NCBI GenBank assembly: GCA_949752735.1
Contig: OX457047.1
Span: 5,986,166-6,050,165, forward strand
Source: Lumbricus terrestris
Taxonomy: Eukaryota > Annelida > Clitellata > Crassiclitellata > Lumbricidae
Length of the DNA: 64,000 nucleotides
Reading direction: 5' to 3'
The first letter of the stretch is position 1, and each line of letters opens with the position of its first letter. Below the pieces are notes generated by a model. It saw only the letters and a program-made list of their open reading frames with translations, searched no databases and was not told the DNA's origin. Below are positions 63,885 through 64,000 of the stretch, in pieces. Position numbers and translations under genes: made by a program.

Positions 63885-64000
63885 ATTTTACCAGACTTGA
63901 CCGAGTACTCCGTTCTGCAGCTCGTTTTTTTCAGCCAACATGTGTGACACTCTGTACTGGCCTCCAGTCACGCAGCGTATTTCTATAGGATTGCTGTTAC
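63885..64000 (+). pseudogene. LINE RT C-terminal fragment, runs off the window
   Basis: TRLDRVLRSAAR followed after a frame change by CDTLYWPPVTQRISI matches the LDRVLRSAARLVG...DVLHWLPFSQRI block of the ORF at 7870-9156. Confidence 0.7.

Overview
The window is metazoan nuclear DNA: AT-rich, repeat-dense and nearly devoid of genes. It carries animal-type LINEs of CR1/L2-like and RTE-like kinds, tRNA-derived SINEs, hAT and piggyBac-like elements with textbook target-site duplications, long microsatellites, and spliced coding fragments of a cilium-type kinesin. The repeat content fits a marine invertebrate, perhaps a deuterostome, but the species cannot be fixed from sequence alone. No bacterial operon, CRISPR array or viral genome is present.

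Layout. 1-16 kb: intergenic or intronic DNA with two kinesin-2 (KIF3A-like) coiled-coil exon segments on the minus strand (14.8 kb intact, 4.0 kb damaged), two copies of a 250-bp duplicated block, SINEs, an RTE-like reverse transcriptase, a 428-codon CR1/L2-like reverse-transcriptase ORF, and the left arm of a roughly 3-kb inverted duplication that contains a piggyBac-like element with a hAT inside it. 16-31 kb: LINE tails, tRNA-derived SINEs, several hAT MITEs with perfect 8-bp duplications, and a (CTA)n/(TAG)n inverted microsatellite. 31-44 kb: a composite TIR element inside a SINE, two more full piggyBac-like MITEs, LINE endonuclease/RT fragments, and a 1.4-kb GC-rich minisatellite. 44.8-48.5 kb: one 3.6-kb hAT-like element with an expanded 120-bp satellite and an inserted LINE. 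48.7-50.5 kb: right arm of the inverted duplication. 52.6-53.8 kb: a 124-bp satellite. 55.3-59.2 kb: two nearly identical hAT copies in opposite orientation with transposase remnants. 59.6-60.9 kb: a CR1-like LINE with one premature stop and one frameshift. 62.3-63.3 kb: a TIR element.

The most unusual signal is a two-part motif seen about 30 times outside satellites: a TATA-like box (TATATAG, TATAAAG and similar) followed 26-30 bp later by AAAGGTGTC, often continuing as TAA. It occurs on both strands in strand-coherent runs, and apart from recognisable duplicates the intervening and downstream sequences are unrelated. The 124-bp satellite repeats it nine times. The pair has been copied by local duplications, and one hAT insertion lies exactly between the two halves, so that removing it mentally gives the canonical spacing. 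The geometry is that of a core promoter with the start site at AGGTGTC. I infer a large family of minimal transcription units (short RNAs are one possibility); no transcript can be seen from DNA alone.
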